Part shown: positions 1 through 10,085 of the stretch, in pieces
Numbering within the stretch: position 1 is the stretch's first letter
How the letters are laid out: every line of letters starts with the position of its first letter
Assembly: GCF_004664715.2 (NCBI RefSeq)
Contig: NC_051068.1
Span: 129,724,716 to 129,788,715, forward strand
From: Peromyscus leucopus
Taxonomy: Eukaryota; Chordata; Mammalia; Rodentia; Cricetidae
Length of the DNA: 64,000 nt
Direction of reading: 5' to 3'
Program-made: the position numbers and the translations under genes
Notes under the pieces: model-generated
Database searches by the model: none
Seen by the model: only the letters and a program-made list of their open reading frames with translations
Told to the model about the DNA's origin: nothing

Positions 1-112
1 TGAATAACTGAGTTATTACTTATTAGCATTAAATCACTTCTTTTCAAAATAATGTGAATCAATTAAACATCATTGATTTGTACAGTTTATCACATATATT
101 ATTATATTACAT

Positions 113-272
113 TGTTGTTTTTTTGAGATAGGGTCTTATGTATCCTGGACTGGCCTCAAATTTGCTATATAGTAGAGAATGATCTTGAACTTCTGAATGT
201 TGGGATCACAGGCACGAATCCCCACATCAGTCTGTGTGGTGCTGGGAATTGAACCCCAGCCTACATCCCTAG
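113..272 (-). repeat. B4-type SINE relic (B1-like plus ID-like), antisense
   Basis: A T-run followed by 'ttgagatagggtctta' is the reverse complement of an old B1 3' end. It ends in 'gtgctgggaattgaacc...ccctagcc', the reverse complement of a decayed ID head. The B1-plus-ID order is that of B4. It is well diverged, so the subfamily cannot be named. Confidence 0.6.
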
Positions 273-400
273 CCTTCTTATGTATATTTTATTTATTAAA
301 ACAATTTCAAAAATAATTTCTTTAAATTCATTCCTATATCTCCACAAGCCTATAACTGGCTACACATTTCTTTTAAATAAATAAAATATATTCAAGTTAG

Positions 401-886
401 TGTGGTGATATTTTGTTTGTGCTTTAACAAATAAAGCTTGCCTGAAGATCAGAGGGCAGAGCTAGCTACTAGATAACCATAGAGACCAGGCAGTGGTGGC
501 ACACACATTTAATCCCAGCACTTGGGAGAAGGAAGCAGGAAGATCAGGAGTTCAAGGTCACCTTGGGCTATACAAGATTTATCCAGTCTAAAAGAGAAAC
601 AGAGTCAGGCAATGGTAGCACACACCTTTGATCCCAACACTTGGGATCTCATGCCTTTAATAATACCAGCACTAGGGGAGTGGAGACAGGAAGTGATATG
701 GCTGGACAGAGAAAGGAATATAAGGCAGGAGGAGACAGGAGCTCAGCTCTCTTTTCAGGCTGAGGATTCCTAGAGGTAAAAAGTCTTTCTAGTGGCTGCT
801 GCTCTGCTTCTTTGATCTTTCAGCATTTACCCCAATATCTGGCTCTGGGTTTTTAATTATAAAGACCAATTAGGATTTGTGCTACA
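401..886 (+). mobile_element. LTR of an ERV family with embedded B1-like segments
   Basis: It starts TGTGGTGATATT and ends GTGCTACA, the TG...CA layout of an LTR. The 3' part (ggctgaggattc..., cagcatttaccccaatatctgg) matches the ends of the LTRs at 41261, 43255 and 44329. Two B1-like blocks ('ggtggcacacacatttaatcc' near 496, a second near 615) lie inside the presumed U3, upstream of a TATA-like 'aatataagg' near 717. I see no clear 6-bp TSD. No internal retroviral genes follow, so this is a solo or decayed copy. Confidence 0.65.
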
Positions 887-1579
887 TAATATATCATAAT
901 TTTAGATGGCAAAATGTTGGTAACAATAAATAGGAGAATGTTGAATGAAAGATACCCAGATTTAAATTCAAATGCAACAATTATAAACAATGGATAGACT
1001 GTGGAATGTCCACAGAATAACAAATCGCTGAGAGATGAGAAGATTTTATCTTGGGAGTTTTGTGTGAGGAATCTCAGTGTCCAGCTGGCCTTTTCTCTGA
1101 GTCTAATGTATCATTAGACTGAGGGGCTCTTCAACCCTCTGAATAAAGCAGAAGGAAGTCCCAGTCCAAGTCTTTGGTCAGAGACTCATCAGGGGAAGTA
1201 TGCCACTAAACACATATGCTTTCTGTTGAAAATCAGAAACTATATAACTTGTGACTTTCTTGTCTTGTCTTAGTATCGGAAGGGTTAGAAGATATCATCT
1301 GCTCTTCACTTTACTTGCCTGGATTTTATCACCTGGAGATTGTAAAATTTTATGCACTCCATGTCTGACATTCAATACAACTCTACGTAAGGATATAGGT
1401 TCAAAGGACTCATCACAAAAAGTAAATAATAAGTATGTGAAGTCATGTATATGCTAATTAGCTCTGTCAAGCATTTCCCTTGGATGAGGGCTTTGAAAAC
1501 TATAAATACAGCAAATGATCATAGTTTTAAACAACATACTATAAATAATAAAACATACAATTTTTGTTAATTATTTTAA
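887..1579. other. Unannotated AT-rich sequence
   Basis: Nothing recognisable. The short frames here lack coding character. Confidence 0.5.
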
Positions 1580-2245
1580 AATGTTTAAAACAAAATCCTG
1601 TCTTTTACTTAAAGAGACAGGATAAAAACTCAAATTTAAGAGAACAAATACTAAAAATAAAGATACAAATGACCAATACATCAGAGATATTAGGCAAGGA
1701 CTTTTAAAATAATGACATTGTTTTGCTCAAACACATGGGAGAAAAGGCACATAATGAGTTCAAGGAAAATGGAAAATAGAATTTCACCAGAGAATTGAAA
1801 TATAATAAAAGATCAAGTGGACTTGGATTAATATATATCTTAAATTCAGAACTTAGTAAATAAATTTAAAACCAAATTAGAAATCCAGAAAAGTGAACTG
1901 GGAAGTAGAGCAATAAAAATAACCTAAAGGAAAGCAGGAGAAAGTTCTAGTGCAGAGTCAGTGGGAGCCAGCAGGAAATGCTAAGGTTGAGGTCTCAGAA
2001 AGAATGAAATTGAAATAATAACTAATGAAACAATGGCTATGAATGTCCCAAACTGATGGAAGACTTGATACTATCATTTCAAAAACCAAACTGGCAGAAA
2101 CAAAAAGATAGCCACACTTAAGCATATAGTAAAATGCTGAAAATGGAAAAATAAAGGGGACTATTAAAAAGCAGGTAAACAACCAGAAACAAACAAACAA
2201 AATCTCCAGATTAGAAAAATTAAACTTAAATAGACATGTCTCCTG
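1580..2245 (+). mobile_element. HAL1-like (half-L1) LINE relic
   Basis: A-rich sense sequence. The string around 2030-2150 ('acaatggctatgaatgtccc', a gap, then 'atagtaaaatgctgaaaatgg') resembles the ORF1-like part of mammalian HAL1/L1 elements as I know them. No open frame survives. It could instead be an old L1 ORF1. Confidence 0.45.
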
Positions 2246-2589
2246 CAAATGGCTAAGAAGCAAATTCAAGTATGTTCACCATGATTAGATGCCAGGGAAC
2301 TGTAAATCCAAACTAGGTGAGATGGTGACAGATCTCAGAGTAGGTAGAGGACACCCATATTGTGCATGGATTTCAGAACCTCTGTGAAGAATCCCATGAC
2401 AGAGTGAGTAGAGACCTAGAGAGTGATGGTAGAAAACATTGCTAAGACACAAAGGAAACTTTGGAGAGCAGAACAGAAGGAAAGAAAGTTTTGAGTCCTT
2501 TCCTGAGGCTTCAGTCCTCAAGAGTGTTCTTTTCCCAGTGTGAATGTGTAAAAATAAGGTTTGGAAAAGTCTTTTCAGTTACATAATTT

Positions 2590-2940
2590 TATGGGTAGCA
2601 AGAGCAAGAAAGAGAGCAAATGCTTAAGTTAATAAGAGAAGAGAGAGAAAATAGAGGGGAAAAGAGGAGATAAAGGGTGATAAAAGAGGTGATAGGGAGA
2701 AGAGAGGGAAGAGGAAAGAGGAGGAGAGAGAAAGAACACACATATATAGTACGTACACGGGAGTGGTAGAGATAGAGATGGATATATGTATATATATATA
2801 TATATGTATATATATATACACACATGTAAAGAAAGATAGATGGATAGGTAGACAATAGATGGATGGATGAATAGGTAGATGAACGATAGGCAGATGGATG
2901 GATAGGTAGATAGAGAGGTGGTAGATAGAACAAAGTCAAG
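2590..2940. repeat. Composite simple-repeat cluster: purine-rich, TATA, then GATA/GATG
   Basis: About 150 bp almost purely of G and A (2590-2740) pass into an alternating TATA/TATG tract (2783-2823), then into interrupted GATA/GATG tetranucleotides (2830-2935). On the minus strand the tetranucleotides make long spurious Tyr/Ile/Ser-rich frames. There is no sign of a gene. Confidence 0.85.
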
Positions 2941-3210
2941 ATTGCAGCTACACTGGCAGCAGGGGGATGGTACAGAGAACATCCTCTTTTTTCACACCCA
3001 ACCAGAACAGTATCAAAAGCCATCTCACATTCAGAAGGATCTAGAGGTGAAAGTCTCTCCAGAGCTCCCTCTGAGGACCCAGAGCAAGTATCTTTAGACT
3101 GTAGTCTAGAGCTGTCCTGCAGAATACTGTTAGATGCAGTGGTAATTATTTAAGTCAGAACTGTAGGATACAAACTTATTGGGAGTCATAGATTTGAGTG
3201 AACTCCAAAG

Positions 3211-3372
3211 AGACAAGTATGGCTCCCACAGTCATTCCAAGAACTCACAGAGGCAGACCCAGGACATGGTCCCATGTGAAAGACTGCACAGAGACAAGCC
3301 TGGTTCCCATCACCTTGCCAACAACACACAGAAACAGGCGCAGGACCTGTGTCTACAGAAAATATAGGATAT
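3211..3372 (+). repeat. Two imperfect 81-bp direct repeat units
   Basis: 'agacaagtatggctccca' at 3211 and 'agacaagcctggttccca' at 3292 begin two related units, followed in both by aacacacag/caggcgcagg-like strings. The 81-bp period keeps a 62-codon frame open (RDKYGSH.../RDKPGSH...). The pair sits just upstream of an L1 ORF1 relic, so it may be a remnant of L1 5'UTR monomers; that is inference. Confidence 0.5.
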
Positions 3373-3379
3373 AAAAGGG

Positions 3380-4345
3380 GAACTCAACAAAGAAAAATAT
3401 TAAAAAAGCATAAATAACATTTAGGAAATGAAAAGCTCAAGTCACATAGAAAACCTTACCAACAGACTAGATGAAGAAAAAGATATAATTTTAGGGTTTG
3501 GAGACCCTGAAGATAGATAAGAAGATGAGTATATTAAAAAATGAGTAGAACACACAAGATCTACAGGATACCATTAAAACACCAAATCTATAAATCATAG
3601 GCATAGAAGGAAAAAGTCAAGCTGAAGATATTAAAATGTTTAATAAATTCATAGCAGAGAATTTCTCAGATATAGGGCAAGAGATAGCTCTGATTCAGGA
3701 GGCAGTTGGAATGCCAAACAAATAAGACCAGGAAAGATTGCCCCACAATGAAACCATTCTGCTGTGGAATAATCCTTTTACACACTGTGAAGATGTGTTG
3801 CTCTCATTGGTTTAATAAAGAGTTAACTGTCCAATAGCTAAGCAGGAAGAGGTTAGGTGGGGAGAGCCAGACTGAGAGAATGCTGGGAAGAAGGGCGGAG
3901 TTGTCAACCAGACTTAGAGGAAGCAGGTGTAGAAGATGAGGTAACAAGCCATGAGCCACATCGGAGCACATAAATGAATAAATATGGGTTAACTTAAGTT
4001 GTATGAGATAGTTAGTAACAAGCCTAAGTGATTGGCCAAGCATTTATAATTAATAAGTTTCTGTGTGGTCATTTGGGAATTGGCTGGTGGGACAGAAACT
4101 TCCACCAACACCATTTCACATCAAATTATAGTTAAAACACCAACTTTGTAGTAAAAAGAATGTTTAAAACTAAAGGAAGCACCAAGTCACATATAAAGGC
4201 AAATCAGACAAACACCAGATTTTGCTATAGAAACTAAAAGCCAAGGCCCTTTAAAGATGCATTTCAAGTCCCAAAAGGCAATAATTGCCAACATGGATTA
4301 CTATAACCAGCAAAGTTGTCCTTTACAAATGAAGAAAGGCAAACT
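3380..4345 (+). pseudogene. Ancient L1 ORF1 relic, split by a solo LTR
   Basis: 3430-3760 matches the L1 ORF1 coiled coil and start of the RNA-binding region (cacatagaaaaccttacc; aaaaatgagtagaacac...). After the LTR at 3760-4110 it resumes with 'caagtcacatataaaggc' and 'gattactataacc...agcaaag' (the 'YxPAK' block near the ORF1 C-terminus). It has many stops and frameshifts. This is L1 nucleic-acid-binding protein debris, clearly older than the L1 at 33 kb. Confidence 0.7.
3760..4110 (+). mobile_element. Solo ERVK-like LTR with 6-bp TSD
   Basis: It starts TGCTGTGGAATAAT and ends CCACCAACA. It is flanked by ccattc (3754-3759) and ccattt (4111-4116), a 6-bp TSD with one transition, as expected for class II ERVs. 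The body shares 'aagcaggaag', 'acaagccatgagccac' and 'gggttaacttaag' with the LTRs at 7695, 39757, 54638 and 63739. It lies inside the L1 ORF1 relic, so it is younger. Name tentative (RMER17/BGLII-like group). Confidence 0.85.
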
Positions 4346-4539
4346 TCCAGTGATGAACACAAGCTGCAGGAATGCATGAGCACTAAGCCAGAGTTATAAA
4401 GGATATGGAGGAATCTTACACATAGAAAAGAAAAGTAAACACATTCATGAGGCCACAGGTAAAACTGCAATCCATGAGGACAGTCAATAAGCAAATGAGA
4501 AATAGGAGATACAAATAGCAGGATTTAACATGTATCTTT

Positions 4540-6285
4540 CAGTAATAGCTGAATATTGATGGTCTCAATTCTTCAACCAAAGGATACATCCCAACAAATT
4601 TGCTTAAAAATAGGACCCATCTGTTATAAACAAGATTGTACCTCATTGGCAAAGCCTTAGGGTGAAAGAATGAAAAGTGCATTTCAAAAAATAGAACTAG
4701 AAAGCAAGCAGGTATAGAGATAGTACTAATTGACAAAATCTATTTCAAACCTAAATTGGGAGAGATAAAGAATATTATTTCATATTGTTCACCATATAGC
4801 AAGAGGATAGTAGAATTCGGTAGATATGCATTAGACAGCAGCACATTCAATTGTGAAAAATTACCATTTTACTAAAATCTATTTATAGATTCAGTGCAAT
4901 CTTAATTAAAATCTCTACCTCATTTTTCACAGAATAGAAAAAAAAATCATTTTTCACAGAATAGGAAAAAAAATCCCCAAATTCATATGAAACTGTTAAA
5001 GACCCCATATTGCTAAAATAATCCTGAACAAAAAAATGCTGGAGAGATAACTATCCTGATCTTTATATTACAGAATCATAATAATAAAAACAACATGGCA
5101 CTGGCATACCCAATCTCATAAATAAACACTACTGTATATAAAAGCACAAGTTGACTATAACATAATAATAGTAGGTGATTACAACAACCCACTTTCACAA
5201 ATAGGTCAGATAGACAAAAAGCTAGCAAAGTAACAACTGAGCTAGCTGTCATAATCAATGCACTTAAAAGGCATTCCACTTACCCACTGCAGAATATAAA
5301 TTTTCCTTAGCAGTTCATGGATCTTTCTCTAAAATATAAACCACATTTTGGACACAGAGCAGTCCTTCCCTAATGCAAGAAAATTGAATTTTTTTTTTTT
5401 TACTCTATCTGATCATAGTGGAGTAAAACTAGAAATCAACAGCAACAAAATGTACAGAACACAAAAACTCACAAAGATGGAACAACATGTGATGGCGTGA
5501 GGGATGTGTCATGAAAGAAACTAACAGTATAAAACCTCCTACAATTGTATGAAAAAGAAAATACAACATACTGGAACCTGTCAGACACAATGAAAGTAGC
5601 TCCAAGGAGATGTTTAAATCCATGAATGCTTGCATTAAAACATTAGAGAAATATCAAATAACTAATTTAAAGAAGCACTACAGGATCTTAAGAAAGTAAG
5701 AACAAGCCATAGCCATACTTAGTAGATGGAAAGAGCTACTAAACACCAGAGAAGATACCAGTGAAATGGAAATGAATTAGATTTAAAAAACCAAAACTCA
5801 GTGCTTCTAAAAGACAAATGAGATTTGCAAACTGTTGTTCAAATTAACCACCATGAAGAGGACTCAAATTAATGAGAGAGATATTACAACAGGCACTGAT
5901 GAAATTCAGAAGACCTTTAGTTTATACTTTGAAAGTCTAAATTCTGATAAACTGGAAAATTATAAAAACATGGATAATTTTCTAGACAAATTTTGCCTAA
6001 AAATAGTTCGAGAAGATAAATAATTTAAGACTGAAGTAGTAACAACATTTCCCAACTAACAAAAGCCAGATGTACATTCTGATGAATTCTACTGACCTTT
6101 AAAGAAGAAATAGCACAATGCTCCTCAAATTATTCCATATCCCAGGAGGGAAAGGCTGTTACCAATCTTAGTTTTGAAACCAGTGTTAGCTTATTATAGC
6201 AGATAAGAGCACAACAAAGAAGAAAAATTACAAACCAATCTCTCTGATGAACATGGATGCAAAAATTCCACCAGGAAGATACAGA
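4540..6285 (+). pseudogene. Ancient L1 ORF2 relic (endonuclease to start of RT), scrambled
   Basis: Order of blocks: ORF2 start and endonuclease N-part (4540-4840, including 'ataggacccatctgtt'), an out-of-place C-terminal block (4848-5110, 'gattcagtgcaatcttaat', 'aatcctgaac'), then endonuclease middle (5160, 'gtaggtgattacaac'; 5405, 'tctgatcatagtgg' = SDHSG), pre-RT (5835-6023, readable as KLENYKNMDNFLDKF) and the NYKPISLMNMDAKI block near 6240. All frames are broken. Endonuclease motifs are recognisable but catalytically dead. Confidence 0.75.
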
Positions 6286-7190
6286 TTAAAAGAACATTGA
6301 AATTCATTATATTCTACCTTATCTGCATCAGAATAGCTATCAGAAAATGTTTACAGCAAAATGCTGGTGAGAAAGGAGGGGAAAAGTGACTCTCATACAG
6401 TCTTGTTGGAAGTGTACATTAGTCTATCCACTATGGAAAGTAGAATAGAGGTTTCTAAAACTTCAAAAGCAGAACTCCCATATGACCTGCTTTTTCATTT
6501 CTGTGGATACATGCAAGGACTCTACATCAACATGCCAACAAGACCTTCACACATCACTGTTCATTACACTAATTCCTCACCGCTGTTCTGAAATCAGCAT
6601 AGGTGCCCATCAATACACATATAAAGTAACTGTATATATATTTGGCTTAATACAATGGTCTCCCAGTTATATAAATTTTCCAGGAAATTACATAATTTAA
6701 TTCTTTACAGCTGAATAAAACAATCATTTATACAATAAAAAAAGCAATACGATAAGATATTTACTACCCAAAATGTGGAAGCTAGAGCACTATGGAAAGA
6801 CTTTTTAAATTGCTCAAATTGTATAGCCTGTAGATACAAAGTTCAAAAGGAAGACAAAATGTGACATTTTCAAGGGAAACAAAAATGGAAAATGTATTGT
6901 TGGAACACTAGAGAGGTTCCATCAATCATAAAGAAGATATTATCTGAGATACAGACATTCAGGAAAACATGAAGAGCAACAGAACATATAAATAACTGGT
7001 GGCTATAAGCAGGCATTGACTATGGGAATGATGGTTGAGATGAGGGTGAGTATGAAGTGATCTTTGGGAAACATGTCTTGATGCAGCAGAAGATGGAGTG
7101 TTTCTCAAGAGTCTATAACTATCAGAGAATTGCTAAAAGTCACTGTGTTAAACTGCAACAAATAAAAAACCTAGGTCAATAGGTAGACAC
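6286..7190 (+). mobile_element. L1 3' part, continuing the relic after an internal deletion
   Basis: Directly after the RT N-terminal block the sequence jumps to the ORF2 C-terminus ('aatgctggtgagaaagg', 'actatggaaagtagaata', 'agaactcccatatgacc', 'ataggtgcccatcaat'), so about 2 kb of RT is missing. The 3'UTR is decayed and reaches an A-rich stretch near 7160-7220. Confidence 0.65.
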
Positions 7191-7694
7191 ACACACACAA
7201 AAACCCCTGAAATAATAAGAATATCAAATTAATAAAAAAGATTCTAAAGAATGTAATAAACAAAAGAAATCAAAAGGAACCCACACAGATAGGTTAAAGA
7301 GAAAATAAGAAACAACATGAAAAATACAAAGACACATTAGCAAGTAAATTTAAGTGTAAATTAATTACTTATTCCGGTGTAGATCAATGTTGCCAGACTA
7401 GAGGATATGCATGGAAAACATAAATACAAGAACAAGCAGACTGAATTAAGGATGCAAAAAGAAAAACATGCAGATGTTAACTATATGAAAGCTGGCAGTA
7501 TTTGAAAAAAAGCAGGAAAAAATGAATTAAAAAATTTTGTTAAAATTTTTTTTGTAAAAAATTAAAAAAATTCATTATTAGTGATAAAAGGCATAATTTG
7601 TGAAGTACTCAGCCCATAAACCATATAACTGTTCATTCTGGCAATGATCTACCTGCTTCACATGTGATTTTTTTTATATTCCTTATAACATTTC
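7191..7694. other. A-rich unannotated sequence
   Basis: Mostly A-rich, probably the tail of the L1 above and flanking DNA. No gene seen. Confidence 0.45.
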
Positions 7695-8044
7695 TGTTGG
7701 AGAATTTCTCTCTAGCTCCCGCTGCCAAGCCCTGCCAGTCCCAGAGCCCACTTATAAAATAAACACACATACTCTTACATTATTTAAACTGCTTGCCCAT
7801 TAGCTCAGGCCTATCATTGTCTAGCTCTTACTCTTATATTTAGCCCATTTCTATTAATCTTTACTTTGCCATGTGGCTCGTGGCTTACCGGTACTTTACA
7901 TCTTCTTTGTCCTGGTGGCGGCTCCAGGCAGTCTCCCCTATCCTCCCTCTTTCCTCAATTCTCCTCTCTGTTAGTCCCGCCTATACTTACTGTCTTGCCA
8001 CTGGCCAATCAGTGTTTTATTTATATAGAGCGATATCCACAGCA
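7695..8044 (-). mobile_element. Solo ERVK-like LTR, antisense
   Basis: Read on the minus strand it starts TGCTGTGGATATCGC and ends ...CTCCAACA. Its core (ataaaacactgattggcc; taggcgggac; gccacgagccacatggc) matches the LTRs at 39757 and 54638. Flanks catttc (7689-7694) and cacttc (8045-8050) form a 6-bp TSD with one transition. The long frames over 7866-8093 are antisense shadows. Confidence 0.85.
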
Positions 8045-8050
8045 CACTTC

Positions 8051-8530
8051 TGTGAAGGGGCCCCAAAATAGTTTGACCACACAGCAGCCATGACAGGCTT
8101 AGGAGCCTAGACACAGCTTCTGTGACAGGCTTACTGGCAGGCAACAGCCAGATCCAGGAAAAGCCTTAAGGTGATACCACCCAGGGATCTACCCAGGGGT
8201 GAGAAAGTACCTGACATCCCAAACATTCCAACCATTAGATAAAGTGGCCAGATGTCCCTGAGTCTAGCACACATCTATCTATTTTTTGTTTTACAGATAC
8301 CCCTAGACAATTGTCAGCCAATCAGGGTCCTGGACCCTGGAAATCCCCTCACCACAACCTCTGCTATGATTAAAAACTCTGCTCCACCTGAATTCAGGGC
8401 TCTCTGCTCTCACTGCTGCATTGGACAGACAGAAGGACTGAGCCCTGGAGCTTGAATAAAGGCTCTTTGCTTTTACATACATGATTCAATCTCCATGGTG
8501 GTCTTTTGGGGGTCTCTGCGATCTGGGCAT
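8051..8530 (+). mobile_element. Probable class I (ERV1-like) LTR
   Basis: Regulatory layout of an LTR: CCAAT context 'cagccaatcagg' (8316), TATA-like 'gattaaaaactc' (8369), AATAAA (8455-8460), then 'tggtcttttgggggtctc', a U5-like end. It lacks the class II signature of its left neighbour. The 5' limit is uncertain; it directly abuts the antisense ERVK LTR. No primer-binding site or gag follows, so it is solo or truncated. Confidence 0.5.
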
Positions 8531-9190
8531 AATAACTTGAATGTATTTTTTGAAATTTCTACAGTGAGCTCAGATTATTTATATAACCTATTATTTTTGC
8601 TTTCATTAGGAAAAGGAAGAAAGCAGACAAAAGATAAGAGTCATCTTTATCTAAACAAAACATCTAAAATAATCACAAAGGTGCCATATTAGGTTCATAG
8701 ACCATCACTTTCTCACTGTTGGATTGGCTTAATTACTCATTTCAGTTACTGACAAGGCTTTTTCTGCCAGGCACCCCATCCAAGGACTTTCTGGCAGCTC
8801 TGAATACTAGTCACTTTTTATGCTACTTCTTTGGTTTTAGTTTCCTCTTATTTTATGGTTCACTTCCTTCAAACAGAATCCTGAGGACACGATCTTGAGC
8901 CTCAGAACTGCACCTGGGTAATGTTCATCTTTTACTTTGCAACATGTCTTTTGCCTGCTTAAATCCTTGTGGTTTCAAGCATAAACTCTATTTGGGTAAT
9001 CCAGCCCACAGGCCTGATAACAAGCTCCCCACAGCTGTTATTCTCAGTTTACTGAGTTTAGAGGCAGTAGACTTTACTTTCCTAAATACAGTTGCCATGG
9101 TAAGAGCCTCCATTGGAAGTCAGCTGCCTTTTTCTAAATATTCCTGGTCACAGCTCATCCATCCAAAATTACTGTGGAACCTGGAGTGTG
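8531..9190. other. Unannotated sequence
   Basis: No repeat or gene recognised. A 97-codon frame at 8944-9237 shows no motifs and runs into an L1 fragment. Confidence 0.45.
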
Positions 9191-9445
9191 CATGTGCCCC
9201 CTGCCCCAATTTTATTTGTTCTTTGAGAATTTCATAGTGTATTTTGATTGTATTCACCTTCCTCTCTCAATTTCCCCTAGATGTACCTTCCCTTCCCTCC
9301 CTACCTTGGTATCTTCTTATTCTTCTTCTTTTTTTTTTTTTTAAATCTAGTCCAATTTGTGCTGCCCATGCATTCTTGGATATGTGGCATGGTCTTGTAG
9401 TACTTATACAAAGGTATTTATAAGCGTGCTTTCACCATTTTTTCC
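9191..9445 (-). mobile_element. L1 3'UTR fragment, antisense
   Basis: 'tttcatagtgtattttgatt', then pyrimidine-rich sequence, then 'gtccaatttgtgctgccca' and 'attcttggatatgtggc', which is the reverse complement of an Lx-type rodent L1 3'UTR. The T-run at 9328-9342 lies inside it. Confidence 0.65.
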
Positions 9446-9783
9446 CCTTAAGTATGACGATTGCCCAGGCGAACTAAATCTTGAAGGCATTCGTTCACAG
9501 CTCTCCAAAATATAAGAGATATCATTTTATGCCAGCTCATCATAAAAACCTCTAAATGTGTAAGTAAATGCCTTAAAGGTAAATAATTTACATTATAATA
9601 ATTTTATTTTTATTTAGTTATTGCTAGGTATGCTTCCTTCCATATCCTGTACTCTCAACAGTATAAATATTTGATAAACTTTATGTATGAATTGTATATC
9701 ATCTGTAACTTTTCACTCATATAATTTTTGTAGGATATTGAAAAGGAAGATACTTCTCTTGACTTGTATAATTCTTTAGGAAC
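9446..9783. other. Unannotated AT-rich sequence
   Basis: Nothing recognised. Confidence 0.45.
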
Positions 9784-9789
9784 CTGTAT

Positions 9790-10077
9790 TGTTGTATGAT
9801 ATTTTGTTTGTGTTCTGACAAATAAAGCTTGCTTGGAGGTCAGAGGGAAGAGCTAGCCACTAGTAAACCGTAGAGGTCTGGAGATCTGTACAGAGAGGAG
9901 ATAGGAAATGACAAGGTGGGGTAGAGACAGGAAATGATAAGGCGGAGAGGTGACAGAATCTCAGCCCTTTTGGTTGGATGATCTGGAGAGGTAATAAGCC
10001 ACTGTTGGCTGCTCCTCTGTTTCTCTGACCTGTCAGGCAAGCTTTATTTTTCAGAACATAAACAAATATCACAAATA
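9790..10077 (+). mobile_element. LTR insertion with inverted U3 ends
   Basis: It begins with the LTR start also seen at 401 ('tgatattttgtttgtgttct', 'aataaagcttgc') and runs through the body to 'tctgacctgtcag'. It then switches to the reverse complement of its own first 40 bp ('gcaagctttattt...tatcac', 10037-10072). About 38 of 42 positions pair. Direct repeats 'ctgtattg' at 9784-9791 and 10078-10085 flank or overlap the ends, consistent with one insertion event. The true 3' LTR end is absent. Confidence 0.7.
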
Positions 10078-10085
10078 CTGTATTG

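Noticed and set aside
401..886. A pair of independent B1 insertions
   Set aside because: The B1-like blocks recur at equivalent places in the other LTR copies and have no TSDs of their own, so they are part of the LTR.
2589..3023. 144-codon minus-strand frame rich in Ile, Tyr and Ser
   Set aside because: Translation of GATA/TATA and purine simple repeats.
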